A stretch of DNA of 62,862 nucleotides, taken from the NCBI RefSeq assembly GCF_023715705.1, contig NZ_JAMBOS010000025.1:1-62862 (forward strand), read 5' to 3'. The position numbers were made by a program, and so were the translations under genes. The notes under the pieces were generated by a model. It saw only the letters and a program-made list of their open reading frames with translations, was not told the DNA's origin and did no database searches. Below, piece after piece: positions 49,879-58,268 of the stretch. Every line of letters starts with the position of its first letter. Positions within the stretch are counted from its first letter, which is position 1. Source of the stretch: Halalkalibacter oceani. GTDB taxonomy: Bacteria > Bacillota > Bacilli > Bacillales > Bacillaceae_D.

Positions 49879-50847
49879 CTAATACGGACGGTAGTTTCTC
49901 TTTTTGGCAAAAAAGCGGTGTTGCAGCTCCGGGTCGATATATTGCTCGACAAGCGCTTCAACCAGTTTATCAGTGACGCGCACCTCTCTGTCGATATAGT
50001 CGAGCCAGAGCGGAATGCCGCGCCCATCCTTTGGCGTTAGCGTCGCGAGCAAATTGCCAACCTCTTCCTTCAGGTGGGCCTGCTCCTCTAGCATGTCGAA
50101 TCCGGTAATCGCCGGATCAGCGCTCGGCCGCATCCAGACAGACTGCAAGCCAGCCTTATGCTGAATCGTTTCGACATAAACAAGCTCATCACGCTCCAAT
50201 ACCCCGAATAACAGGTCGCGGTCGAACGCCTGAGGCCGATTACGGTACATATGAAATGCTTCAAGCTTCATTAAATTTTCCGTCGTGATTTCTTCCGACA
50301 CGCCAATTAAGACGACATCCTTTTCAAGCGCCTTTTGCCGCAGCCTTTCCCATTCTTCCTGGGCATCAATCCGATAATGATAGAGCGCCCCGTCCATCAG
50401 CAGCAGCCCGACATCCCTTTGTTCAAGCAATTGAAAAGCAGCCTCAAGCTCCAGCTTGGCCAAAATATGCGCCCGCCAATTTTTTCCCTGGTCTTCTTCA
50501 TCATTTTTTTCCAATATAGGCGCGTACACATCTGATGTTAAGCATTGGTGGCCAGTTGTCGTTTTTGCGAGCGCCTGGAAAACGTAAAGCACATGAGGGG
50601 GCTCTCCCTTCGTCTGGTTGACAGAACCGTCAACCCCTGCCACCTCCCGTCCATGCAGCCACTCGGAAATGGTTTCTGTCGAATATCGACACATTTGTCG
50701 AAATTCCGCACCTGCCTTAAGAAGATTTTGTCGAATAATCTTTTTATCCTCTTGATTATGCTGATATGTTGCTTTTATTTTTCCATTTATACCCTTGATC
50801 TTTTCTACTAATAAAGAGGATATTTCCAGCAAACTCGTTCCCTCCAT
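49879..50847 (-). CDS. nurA: NurA-domain DNA end-processing nuclease
   Basis: An RNase H-like nuclease of about 322 residues. VAGVDGSVNQ (Asp near 73) and LLLMDGALYHYR (Asp near 152) are the family metal sites, and later FGVLERDELVYVE and WLDYIDREVRV fit the C-terminal part. NurA works as a dimer docked on HerA, degrading 5' strands at breaks. Start is uncertain: the ATG at 50847 has AAGGG at 8 nt, an in-frame TTG at 50832 has a better GGAGGG, and an ATG at 50883 has no site. It is divergent from abrB. Confidence 0.88.
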   Translation of the reverse strand: MEGTSLLEISSLLVEKIKGINGKIKATYQHNQEDKKIIRQNLLKAGAEFRQMCRYSTETISEWLHGREVAGVDGSVNQTKGEPPHVLYVFQALAKTTTGHQCLTSDVYAPILEKNDEEDQGKNWRAHILAKLELEAAFQLLEQRDVGLLLMDGALYHYRIDAQEEWERLRQKALEKDVVLIGVSEEITTENLMKLEAFHMYRNRPQAFDRDLLFGVLERDELVYVETIQHKAGLQSVWMRPSADPAITGFDMLEEQAHLKEEVGNLLATLTPKDGRGIPLWLDYIDREVRVTDKLVEALVEQYIDPELQHRFFAKKRNYRPY

Positions 50848-50929
50848 TCTAAAATCCCTTATTTGCTCCCGTTTTCTTATCATTTTTTTGAAATTTCACG
50901 AATTTTTACATAGTTAGACAAAAAAAGAA

Positions 50930-50992
50930 TTGACTCGTTTTGGAAACACTGGTATTCTTAGTTCAGATAGAAATATGTCGAATAATGACACA
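50930..50992 (+). promoter_or_regulatory. abrB promoter with tandem Spo0A boxes
   Basis: TTGACT (50930-50935), 17-bp spacer, TATTCT (50953-50958). Downstream of the start point lie TGTCGAA (50976-50982), a perfect 0A box, and TGACACA (50986-50992) exactly 10 bp further. This is the arrangement through which Spo0A~P represses abrB in B. subtilis. The region is shared with the divergent nurA-herA unit. Confidence 0.85.
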
Positions 50993-51031
50993 TCATTATA
51001 AAATATATACTTTTGAGAGGGGAAATAGTAA

Positions 51032-51322
51032 ATGAAATCTACTGGTATTGTTCGTAAAGTTGACGAATTGGGACGAGTTGTGATTCCAATTGAACTGCGC
51101 CGCACACTTGACATCGCTGAAAAGGATGCACTCGAAATCTATGTTGACAATGACCGCATCATTTTGAAGAAGTACAAGCCTAACATGACTTGTCAACTTA
51201 CTGGCGAAGTGTCCGATGACAACCTTTCCATTGCCAATGGAAAAATCATTTTGAGTCCACAAGGTGCCGAAGAAGTGTTGAAAGATCTTCAAGAATACCT
51301 TGCGCGCACTACAAAAGCCTAA
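51032..51322 (+). CDS. abrB: Transition-state regulator AbrB
   Basis: A 96-residue tetrameric repressor of post-exponential genes. The N-terminal swapped-hairpin domain MKSTGIVRKVDELGRVVIPIELRRTLDIAEKDALEIYVD (1-39) and the LTGEVSDDNLSIANGKIILSPQGAEEVL C-terminal domain with its conserved region match Bacillus AbrB. It is one of two plus-strand genes in the window, as abrB is inverted in B. subtilis too. GAGAGGGG precedes the ATG. Spo0A boxes lie in its promoter. Confidence 0.98.
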   Translation: MKSTGIVRKVDELGRVVIPIELRRTLDIAEKDALEIYVDNDRIILKKYKPNMTCQLTGEVSDDNLSIANGKIILSPQGAEEVLKDLQEYLARTTKA

Positions 51323-51339
51323 CAGATGATCGTTCCGGA

Positions 51340-51383
51340 GATGTCTCCAAGGTGTAAAAGCCTTTGAAGACATCTTTTTTTTT
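51340..51383 (+). terminator. Terminator of abrB
   Basis: Stem GATGTCTCCAAGG/CCTTTGAAGACATC with an 8-nt loop and nine T residues. It faces the 3' end of rsmI, but the T tract serves only abrB. Confidence 0.92.
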
Positions 51384-51403
51384 GCGAAATGAGCTGCGGC
51401 GTT

Positions 51404-52270
51404 TCAGTCAAGCTGATGAAAAACTGCGTAAACCTCCCTTTTCGGAAGACCGCGATCCTTTGCTGTTTGCTTAATCGCTTCCTTCTGGTTCATCTCTAAT
51501 CCGATATAATGATGAACATGCTGAATGACGCTCAGTTCTTCCCACCAGACATCAGCCTCTGCCTGACCATCCGACCCTTCAACGACCAGACAAAATTCAC
51601 CTTTAATTGTTCCTTCCTCACACCAGCGTAATGCCTCTTCAACCGTACCGCGCTGATACTCTTCAAACTTCTTCGTCAGCTCCCGGCAAATGACGATCCG
51701 CCGATTTCCGAGTACCGTCAGCAACGCGTTCAGCGTCTCCTTAATCCGGTGAGGCGCCTCATAAAAAAGCAGCGTCGATTCATGCTGCTTGACCTGCTCC
51801 AGCACCGCCTGCCGCTGTTTGTTCTGCCTTGGTAAAAAACCGATAAATTGAAAGCGGTCCGCGGGAAGGCCAGATGCAATCAGACTCGTCAACGCGGCAT
51901 TCGCCCCGGGCAGCGCCACAACGGGCAGCCCTACGGCAATCGCCTGCTGGACGAGCTCTTCACCAGGGTCTGAAATGGCCGGCATGCCGGCGTCGCTGAC
52001 AAGCGCGATCCACTTTCCTTCCTGCATGTGCCGAATCAACGTCTCTCCTGCCTTATGCTTATTATGCTCATGGTAACTGACGAGCGTGTTTTCGATCTCA
52101 AAATGGCGCAGAAGCTTTATCGTCTGTCTCGTATCCTCGGCAGCGATCAGATCAGCCTCTCGGAGAGTGCGTACTGCCCGATAAGTCATATCCTCCAAAT
52201 TTCCGATCGGCGTCGGTACGAGATAAAGTCCACCTTCGTTCCTTTCGGCAAAGCTATTTTGCTGCTGCAT
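51404..52270 (-). CDS. rsmI: 16S rRNA (cytidine1402-2'-O)-methyltransferase RsmI
   Basis: A SAM-dependent methylase of the tetrapyrrole-methylase fold that modifies C1402 in the decoding centre. LYLVPTPIGNLEDMTYRAVRTLREADLIAAEDTR at 15-48 and SYHEHNKHKAG, then ALVSDAGMPAISDPGEELV at about 93-111, are the signature blocks. The ATG overlaps the end of the yabB methylase by 17 nt, with AAAGGA 8 nt upstream. The small yazA (GIY-YIG) gene that lies between them in B. subtilis is absent. Confidence 0.97.
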   Translation of the reverse strand: MQQQNSFAERNEGGLYLVPTPIGNLEDMTYRAVRTLREADLIAAEDTRQTIKLLRHFEIENTLVSYHEHNKHKAGETLIRHMQEGKWIALVSDAGMPAISDPGEELVQQAIAVGLPVVALPGANAALTSLIASGLPADRFQFIGFLPRQNKQRQAVLEQVKQHESTLLFYEAPHRIKETLNALLTVLGNRRIVICRELTKKFEEYQRGTVEEALRWCEEGTIKGEFCLVVEGSDGQAEADVWWEELSVIQHVHHYIGLEMNQKEAIKQTAKDRGLPKREVYAVFHQLD

Positions 52271-53042
52271 TGCAATTATCCTTTCTCACTGTTTGCTGTT
52301 GATCGGCGTTGTTTTCATAAACGGCACGAAACGCCGCGCTGTATTCCCCTTTTTCATTATAAACGGTTAACGGCGGCAAGCAGATCATCCCTGCCTTCCC
52401 ATCCTTAATGCCCTCTAACAATACCATGTTTGCTTCTTTACCCGCTTTCGGGTGAATCAATTGCATCCGCTTCGGCTCAATACGATAGGCACGCATCAGC
52501 GTGATCAGATCACCAAGCCGCTCAGGCCTGTGGACAAGGGCGACCTTCCCTTTTTGCTTCACGCATTCACTGCAGGCACGGATCACATCATCAAGCGTGC
52601 AGTGGATCTCATGTCGGGCAATCGCAAGATGCGGATTAAGATTCCGCTCGGCGATTGTCGCTGTTTGAAAGTACGGAGGATTGCATGTTACGACATCGAA
52701 CGAGTCACGCCTGATATCCTGCGGCAGCTGCTTAATATCCGCCTCAATAATAGTGACCCGACTGCTGAATCGATTCGCCTCCACCGTCCGCCTTGCCATA
52801 TCGGCAAGACGCGCTTGCAGCTCGACGCCAATGATCTCCGCCTTGGAGCGAGTCGCCATCACTAAAGGAATGACACCGTTGCCCGTGCATAAGTCAAGTA
52901 TGCGGCCTTTCTGAATCGGCAGATGCACAAATCTGCCTAGCAGAATCGCATCGATTGAAAAAGAAAACACATCCGGACTCTGGATCACGCGCAGCTCAGT
53001 CCCGGCAATGTAATCCCAGCGTTCGCCTTGTAATAAATCCAC
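52254..53042 (-). CDS. yabB: tRNA1(Val) (adenine37-N6)-methyltransferase, YabB family
   Basis: Class I SAM methyltransferase of 262 residues. GRILDLCTGNGVIPLVMAT (motif I) near residues 44-62 and the catalytic NPPY tetrad in DVVTCNPPYFQTA near 122 mark an N6-adenine methylase of the TrmN6/YfiC group. The GTG start at 53042 follows AAGGAG at about 13 nt. The protein closely neighbours rsmI and overlaps it. Confidence 0.92.
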   Translation of the reverse strand: MDLLQGERWDYIAGTELRVIQSPDVFSFSIDAILLGRFVHLPIQKGRILDLCTGNGVIPLVMATRSKAEIIGVELQARLADMARRTVEANRFSSRVTIIEADIKQLPQDIRRDSFDVVTCNPPYFQTATIAERNLNPHLAIARHEIHCTLDDVIRACSECVKQKGKVALVHRPERLGDLITLMRAYRIEPKRMQLIHPKAGKEANMVLLEGIKDGKAGMICLPPLTVYNEKGEYSAAFRAVYENNADQQQTVRKDNCNAAAK

Positions 53043-53120
53043 TGCTTGTTGTCATCTCCTTTTCTTAGAAGCACTGTGCGAAGCTAATGCCAGTGCCTTC
53101 CCCAAAATCGCTCCTCTAAA
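53043..53120. repeat. Repeat-bearing spacer before yabB
   Basis: CTTTTCTTAGAA (about 53059) and TCTAAAGAAAAGG (53115-53127) form an inverted pair. The segment 53061-53084 matches 20906-20929 at 22 of 24 positions. The yabB ribosome site AAAAGGAG lies inside one arm, so folding could mask it. Confidence 0.5.
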
Positions 53121-53167
53121 GAAAAGGTTGCCCCCAAGCCGACAATATCGACCTGCTCGGGACAACC
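53121..53167 (-). terminator. Terminator of yabA
   Basis: Minus-strand imperfect stem GGTTGTCCC...GGGGCAACC (53126-53167), then TTTTC, 12 nt after the yabA stop. The GGTTGTCCC arm resembles the one after fin (31555). Confidence 0.78.
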
Positions 53168-53178
53168 TCGCATACTGC

Positions 53179-53532
53179 TTATTTCTGATGTAAGAAGGAC
53201 AGGCAGAATAAGCAATCATCTCCATCTGAACGAATGCTTCCATAATGTGTATTACAAATATGAAAACCTTCTTGATATAATCTTGCTAAATTATCATACC
53301 CTTCGCCGACAAGAGGCTTTTTTTGATTTGGTTCTTTCTTTCGATTGGCCTTCGCTTCGCTTTCCTGCTGCCCTTCCAGACGTTCGCGCAGCTTTTCATT
53401 TTCAATGCGGAGTGAATGATTTTCTTCTATTAAAAAAGCGAGCTGTTCTTTTAGGCCGCGCACATCATGATGAAAGGAACCGACCCTTTCTTCAAGCTGA
53501 CTCATTTGCTTAAATATTGCCTTTTTGTCCAC
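53179..53532 (-). CDS. yabA: Replication initiation control protein YabA
   Basis: Tetrameric negative regulator that bridges DnaA and the DnaN clamp to limit re-initiation. The N-terminal leucine-rich coiled coil (about 5-55) forms the bundle. The C-terminal zinc-binding part is [23 protein letters not shown]...[10 protein letters not shown], with His/Cys ligands and a CxxC. I choose the GTG at 53532 (117 aa), which aligns with the B. subtilis start and has GAGGT 9 nt upstream. A GTG at 53541 is the alternative. Confidence 0.95.
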   Translation of the reverse strand: MDKKAIFKQMSQLEERVGSFHHDVRGLKEQLAFLIEENHSLRIENEKLRERLEGQQESEAKANRKKEPNQKKPLVGEGYDNLARLYQEGFHICNTHYGSIRSDGDDCLFCLSFLHQK

Positions 53533-53547
53533 TCTGCTCACACCTCA

Positions 53548-54375
53548 TTATTCTGTGGCTTCTGTTGGCACAAATTCTTTGTTGAATAACTCATCCATTG
53601 TGAATTCGAGAATCCGCTCTCCATCAGCCAGCTCCACCTGAATTAAACGTTCAAGGAGATTAAGCCCAATCACCTTTCCCTTTCCATGAGGTGTTTTAAT
53701 CCGCTTTCCGATATCAGGAAGCTGCTGTTTCGCTGATTCATACATGTCATTCTCATATTTGAGGCAGCACATCAGCCGTCCGCACAGTCCTGATATTTTG
53801 GCCGGGTTCAGCGAGAGATTCTGATCCTTCGCCATTTTGATCGAAACCGGCTCGAAATCACCGAGAAACGAGGAACAGCAGAGCACCCTTCCGCAAGGAC
53901 CGATACCGCCGAGCATTTTCGCCTCGTCCCGCACACCGATTTGCCGTAATTCGATTCTCGTCCGGAAAATCGCCGCCAGATCCTTCACCAGCTCGCGAAA
54001 GTCGATTCGCCCATCTGCCGTAAAATAAAACAGCACCTTATTCCGATCAAATGTATATTCTACATCAACAAGCTTCATATCGAGCTCATGGGCCGTGATC
54101 TTCTCTGCGCATACCTCAAAGGCTTTCTTCGCCGCCTCGAGATTTTCCTGGACTGTTAATTTATCTTTCTGTGTGGCAATTCTGATTACCTGCTTTAACG
54201 GCAGGACGACATCATTTTCACCGACTACTTTCGTTCCGATTACAACCCGTCCATATTCAATGCCTCTTGACGTTTCAACAATGACGGATTCTCCTTCCTC
54301 CAACTGAAACGTACCAGGGGAGAAATAATAGATTTTGCCCGCTTTTTTAAAACGGACGCCCACAACTTGATGCAA
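53548..54375 (-). CDS. ricT: RicT (YaaT), PSP1-domain regulator
   Basis: Member of the RicA-RicF-RicT complex that supports RNase Y-dependent mRNA maturation and Spo0A phosphorylation in B. subtilis. The PSP1 domain (about 60-150) precedes a cysteine-rich stretch GGIGPCGRVLCCSSFLGDF...GLCGRLMCCLKYEND that binds Fe-S clusters. The TTG start at 54375 has GGAGG 9 nt upstream, overlapping the end of holB. Length 275 is normal. Confidence 0.96.
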   Translation of the reverse strand: MHQVVGVRFKKAGKIYYFSPGTFQLEEGESVIVETSRGIEYGRVVIGTKVVGENDVVLPLKQVIRIATQKDKLTVQENLEAAKKAFEVCAEKITAHELDMKLVDVEYTFDRNKVLFYFTADGRIDFRELVKDLAAIFRTRIELRQIGVRDEAKMLGGIGPCGRVLCCSSFLGDFEPVSIKMAKDQNLSLNPAKISGLCGRLMCCLKYENDMYESAKQQLPDIGKRIKTPHGKGKVIGLNLLERLIQVELADGERILEFTMDELFNKEFVPTEATE

Positions 54376-54379
54376 TCTT

Positions 54380-55369
54380 CTATCCCTCCTGTATTGTAAG
54401 CAACAGCTTCTCCATCAGGAGCTGCAGATTCGCATTGGCTTGAAGCTGTCTTTTTGCCTCCTCGACAAATGACATCTTTTCGCTGACGCGATCATGCGAG
54501 CTTGAGAACGCCTGTTGTTCGATTTGCTTCTGCTGATCAATGTAGGTCAGACTGTCCTGCTTTCCAACCTTGATGTACATCACATCTCTCAGCCATAAGA
54601 GCATCATATCAAGGCCTTTTTCCTGCTGCCAACGCTCCTTGCATAAAGGAAGCCACTTTTCCTGCAACGTAAATAATACCTGATTTGGCCGTTGATAAAG
54701 CTCTTCCATCAATTGTATCACTACGCTTCGTGCTTTCGCAATCCAATCTCCCTCTAATAGGGTGATTGCCTCGTTGTAATTTGTTGTCAGTCCAGCCAAT
54801 AAAGCAGCATTCCCGCTAGAAATCCCTTCTCCTTCCAGCTTGTCTACAAACAACTGACGCGGCAAGGGGGCAAAGCTGAGCTGCTGACTGCGCGAATGAA
54901 TCGTCGGCAGAATTTTCTGGCGTCGCTCTGTCATCAGCACTGCCAACGTATCCGCAGTCGGTTCTTCCAGAAATTTCAGCATGCTGTTTGCCGCACTGGC
55001 TGTCATAAGATCAGCATGGTTGATGAGATAAACTTTTTTTCCTGACTCGACGCCTCGATATGTAAATTCCTTTTGCAAGTATTCAACCTGATGCTTCTTG
55101 ATCGACTGCCCGTCCGGCTCGATAACATGCACATCAGGGTGATTGCCATGTTCAATCCGGCGACAATCGCTGCACGTTTGGCACGGCTCGGCGCCCGCCC
55201 GGTTCCGGCAAAAGAAGCTCTTCGCTAACTGAAGAGCCACCTGCTGCTTTCCTGTCCCGCTGCTGCCTTCGAACAAATAGGCATGCGCCAGCCGGTTCTT
55301 TTCAATGACTTTCGTCAGCATGAGCACCACTCTCGGCTGCATGACGCTTAACTGCTCCCATGATTGCAT
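54380..55369 (-). CDS. holB: DNA polymerase III subunit delta'
   Basis: Clamp-loader subunit. The 329 residues from the ATG at 55369 equal the B. subtilis size. FEGSSGTGKQ is a degenerate P-loop, as expected for delta'. The zinc module has cysteines in FCRNRAGAEPCQTCSDCRRIEHG, and KKVYLINHADLMTASAANSMLKFLEEP is the Walker B/sensor region. GAGGTGG lies 8 nt upstream. A longer frame into darA is not credible. The yaaR gene found before holB in B. subtilis is absent. Confidence 0.96.
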   Translation of the reverse strand: MQSWEQLSVMQPRVVLMLTKVIEKNRLAHAYLFEGSSGTGKQQVALQLAKSFFCRNRAGAEPCQTCSDCRRIEHGNHPDVHVIEPDGQSIKKHQVEYLQKEFTYRGVESGKKVYLINHADLMTASAANSMLKFLEEPTADTLAVLMTERRQKILPTIHSRSQQLSFAPLPRQLFVDKLEGEGISSGNAALLAGLTTNYNEAITLLEGDWIAKARSVVIQLMEELYQRPNQVLFTLQEKWLPLCKERWQQEKGLDMMLLWLRDVMYIKVGKQDSLTYIDQQKQIEQQAFSSSHDRVSEKMSFVEEAKRQLQANANLQLLMEKLLLTIQEG

Positions 55370-55382
55370 TGCTGTTTCCACC

Positions 55383-55718
<336 letters not shown>

Positions 55719-55738
55719 TCAGCTCCTTTTCATAATCG

Positions 55739-56383
55739 CTACTTTATCATTTGAGCATCTAAAAATGCTTTCACCTGACGAAGCGCCTCTTCCTGTACCT
55801 GCTCGATCGCCTGATTGGCATCAATACGTCTGATCCGCTCGGGGTATTGTGCAAGCACGAGCTCGTAACCGGCGCGCACTTCCTGATGAAAGCGAAGGTT
55901 CTCCTGATCAAGCCGGTTCAGCTCACGGCTGCGGTCGGCTTCAATTCTGGCGAGACCGACCTCGGGCTCCACATCAAAATAGAGCGTGATATCCGGCATA
56001 TACCCTTCAATCGCAAACTCATTTATCGCTTTTACTTCCTCAAAACCAATTCCTCTTGCATAGCCCTGATAGACAAGGCTGCTGTCAATAAAGCGGTCAC
56101 ACAACACAACCGTTCCTGCCTGTAATGCCGGAATGACCTTTTCGACGAGGTGCTGGCGGCGGGCGGCAGCGTATAACAACGCTTCGGTGCGGGCATCCAT
56201 TTTTGTATGGGCAACATCGAGAATCACTGCTCTGATTTGCTCGGAAATATCAATCCCGCCAGGCTCTCTTGTACGCATCACCTTATGCCCTTCCTGCTGT
56301 AAGCGGGCCTCGATGTAGTGCAGCACGCTCGTTTTGCCAGCTCCTTCTCCGCCTTCTACGGTAATAAAAAGTCCTTCCTTCAT
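55739..56383 (-). CDS. tmk: Thymidylate kinase
   Basis: Phosphorylates dTMP to dTDP. The P-loop [10 protein letters not shown] is at about 9-18, the DR(Y/F) motif [18 protein letters not shown] is near 92, and TREPGG near 37. The 214-residue length is typical. Its ATG shares a base with the yaaO stop (TAATG), so translation is coupled. Confidence 0.98.
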   Translation of the reverse strand: MKEGLFITVEGGEGAGKTSVLHYIEARLQQEGHKVMRTREPGGIDISEQIRAVILDVAHTKMDARTEALLYAAARRQHLVEKVIPALQAGTVVLCDRFIDSSLVYQGYARGIGFEEVKAINEFAIEGYMPDITLYFDVEPEVGLARIEADRSRELNRLDQENLRFHQEVRAGYELVLAQYPERIRRIDANQAIEQVQEEALRQVKAFLDAQMIK

Positions 56384-57825
56384 TATCTTTCCTCCAACTC
56401 TGTCACTAAAACCGATTCAAGCTCCGGCTGACTACCCTGAAACGTCGCTCCCGCCTGCTGCAGCCGGCGAATGCTTTCCACTGCACGGTCCGTGATCGTT
56501 TCCCCTTTGATGACAAGCGGAATTCCAGGCGGGTATGGAATGATCGTTTCAGCGGCGATCTTGCCGCTCGCTTCCTGTAAACGGACCCGCTTCTTTGGCA
56601 TATGAGCCAGCTCTCCAGCAGAGGCATGAAGCCTTGTTACCCGGCTGATGTCAATTGGAAGCTGCTTGCTCTCAGCCACCAATTCATGCGGGCGCAACAG
56701 CTCCTGTAATTGATCGATCGCCTGTTGCGGCACCGTTCCCTTGCCAAGGCCGAGCGTTAGCAGCACATGGCGTTCATCGGCCATTTCCGGGTAAAGCCCT
56801 GTCTGATAAAAAAGCTCCTGAAGCTGATAACCTGTTAGATTTGTATTTGATTTAATTGTAACTTTTAACGGGTCGAAATGATACCTTTCTTCCGACCAAT
56901 TTACGATTTTTATTTGCTCTATTTCAGCGAGCCTTCGCTTCAGCTGATCAACCTCGTCAAGGATCGAACGAATGTCGTTCGCCTCCAGCTCTTCAAGATA
57001 CGCCCTCGCCCCGTCAAGCGAAGCAAGCAGCAAATAAGACGGGCTGCTCGATTGGAACATCGCCAGCGTCTCCTTCACGTTGCCGCGCTGCACTTGAGTC
57101 AGCGTGCCGTTCAGATGCAGATAGGAGCTCATCGTCAAGGCCGGCAGCATTTTGTGCGCCGATTGGACGACGGCATCCGCCCCGGCTGTTAAGGCTGGGG
57201 GCGGAAACGGCTCCCCTAAGCAAAAATGAGCCCCATGAGCCTCATCGACGACCACCAGCAGACCCGCCTTCTTCGCCACCTCCAGTACCGGCTCAATCGC
57301 CAGACTGACGCCAAAATAATTCGGATAGGTCAATACAAGTCCTTTTCCCTCGGGGTAATTGGCAAGTGCTTCCTCAAGCGCGGCCGCTGTAAGGCCGACT
57401 GCATGCCCGGTGCCCTTATCATATTCCGGCCCGATCAATATCGGCTGCACGCCGGCGATCTCAGCTGCATGGAAGACCGACTTATGGCTGTTGCGTTGAA
57501 TAAACACCCTGTCACCACGGGAAAACAGAGCATATAACATCGCTAAGTTTCCGACTGTCGTTCCTCCGACAAGAAAGAAGCTTTCCTGGGCGCCGTACAG
57601 CCTGCTCGTTGCCTCCTGCGCCTCCTTAATCGGTCCCTCCGGCGCATGCAGGTCATCAAGACCGATCAGTTCTGTAACATCATAGCCGAGCGCTCCTTGG
57701 AACTCATCTCTCAGGCTCGGATGAAAAAAGCTCCCGTTTTTATGACCAGGAACATGAAAGGAATAAGGCTGCTTTCGGCGATGGTCCTGCAAAGCCTGAA
57801 TTAATGGAATACGTGCTTTCCCCAC
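56383..57825 (-). CDS. yaaO: Orn/Lys/Arg decarboxylase family protein YaaO
   Basis: Fold-type I PLP decarboxylase of the SpeA/YaaO group, 480 residues. [13 protein letters not shown] at about 21-33, [23 protein letters not shown], and [10 protein letters not shown] followed by [20 protein letters not shown], with the PLP lysine (near 225), are characteristic. The C-terminal domain contains [13 protein letters not shown]. Substrate (lysine or arginine) is not settled. The start is GTG, preceded by GGGGG that can fold onto TCCTCC. Confidence 0.93.
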   Translation of the reverse strand: MGKARIPLIQALQDHRRKQPYSFHVPGHKNGSFFHPSLRDEFQGALGYDVTELIGLDDLHAPEGPIKEAQEATSRLYGAQESFFLVGGTTVGNLAMLYALFSRGDRVFIQRNSHKSVFHAAEIAGVQPILIGPEYDKGTGHAVGLTAAALEEALANYPEGKGLVLTYPNYFGVSLAIEPVLEVAKKAGLLVVVDEAHGAHFCLGEPFPPPALTAGADAVVQSAHKMLPALTMSSYLHLNGTLTQVQRGNVKETLAMFQSSSPSYLLLASLDGARAYLEELEANDIRSILDEVDQLKRRLAEIEQIKIVNWSEERYHFDPLKVTIKSNTNLTGYQLQELFYQTGLYPEMADERHVLLTLGLGKGTVPQQAIDQLQELLRPHELVAESKQLPIDISRVTRLHASAGELAHMPKKRVRLQEASGKIAAETIIPYPPGIPLVIKGETITDRAVESIRRLQQAGATFQGSQPELESVLVTELEER

Positions 57826-57901
57826 GGAGGAAAACCCCCTTACAAAAACGCTACATAATTTCTTCTATTATATAGGACACCGCCCGCTTGCAACAAACTT
57901 C

Positions 57902-58105
57902 TTACAAAAAACGCTCAAGTGAAAGCCGCCGCAGCTCAACCACATAAAAAGGGTACACTTCATCATCAACATTCACATCGACAAGCTTCTGTTCACATTC
58001 TTCACATACATGAACCTCGCACAGCTGAATGCCGTCTTCCTTCTGCTGTTTACATAAGACACAAGTGTCGCCAAGACGAATCGTCATCGACTTTTTTACT
58101 GGCAT
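57902..58105 (-). CDS. csfB: Anti-sigma-G factor Gin (CsfB)
   Basis: A 67-residue zinc protein that keeps sigma-G, and later sigma-E, inactive at inappropriate times. CVLCKQQKEDGIQLCEVHVCEECEQKLVD supplies two CxxC knuckles, and PFYVVELRRL corresponds to AFYVKKLKSI of B. subtilis CsfB. AGAGGTGA precedes the ATG. A sigma-F-type promoter lies upstream, matching its known control. In B. subtilis xpaC and yaaN separate it from yaaO. Here they are missing. Confidence 0.9.
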   Translation of the reverse strand: MPVKKSMTIRLGDTCVLCKQQKEDGIQLCEVHVCEECEQKLVDVNVDDEVYPFYVVELRRLSLERFL

Positions 58106-58123
58106 TTAGATCACCTCTGCCAT

Positions 58124-58153
58124 CATTATCGGCGCCGTGACGCCGTTTCATAC
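58124..58153 (-). promoter_or_regulatory. Candidate sigma-F promoter of csfB
   Basis: GTATG (58149-58153), 15-bp spacer, GCCGATAATG (58124-58133) on the minus strand. Spacing is exact for sigma-F, with a one-base difference in -35 and a partial -10 match. Confidence 0.55.
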
Positions 58154-58225
58154 GTTTTCACTATCATATTCGGCGCGGCGGATCAACGTGCGTGTACCCC
58201 CTCCCTTTTCTACTATTCCATTAAA

Positions 58226-58234
58226 TGATATAAT
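58226..58234 (+). promoter_or_regulatory. Extended -10 promoter of the molybdopterin oxidoreductase gene
   Basis: TGATATAAT (TGnTATAAT) with no convincing -35, 35 bp before the ATG. Confidence 0.55.
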
Positions 58235-58268
58235 CTAGTAACTTTACTTTTCGAGGGGATTAAATGAT

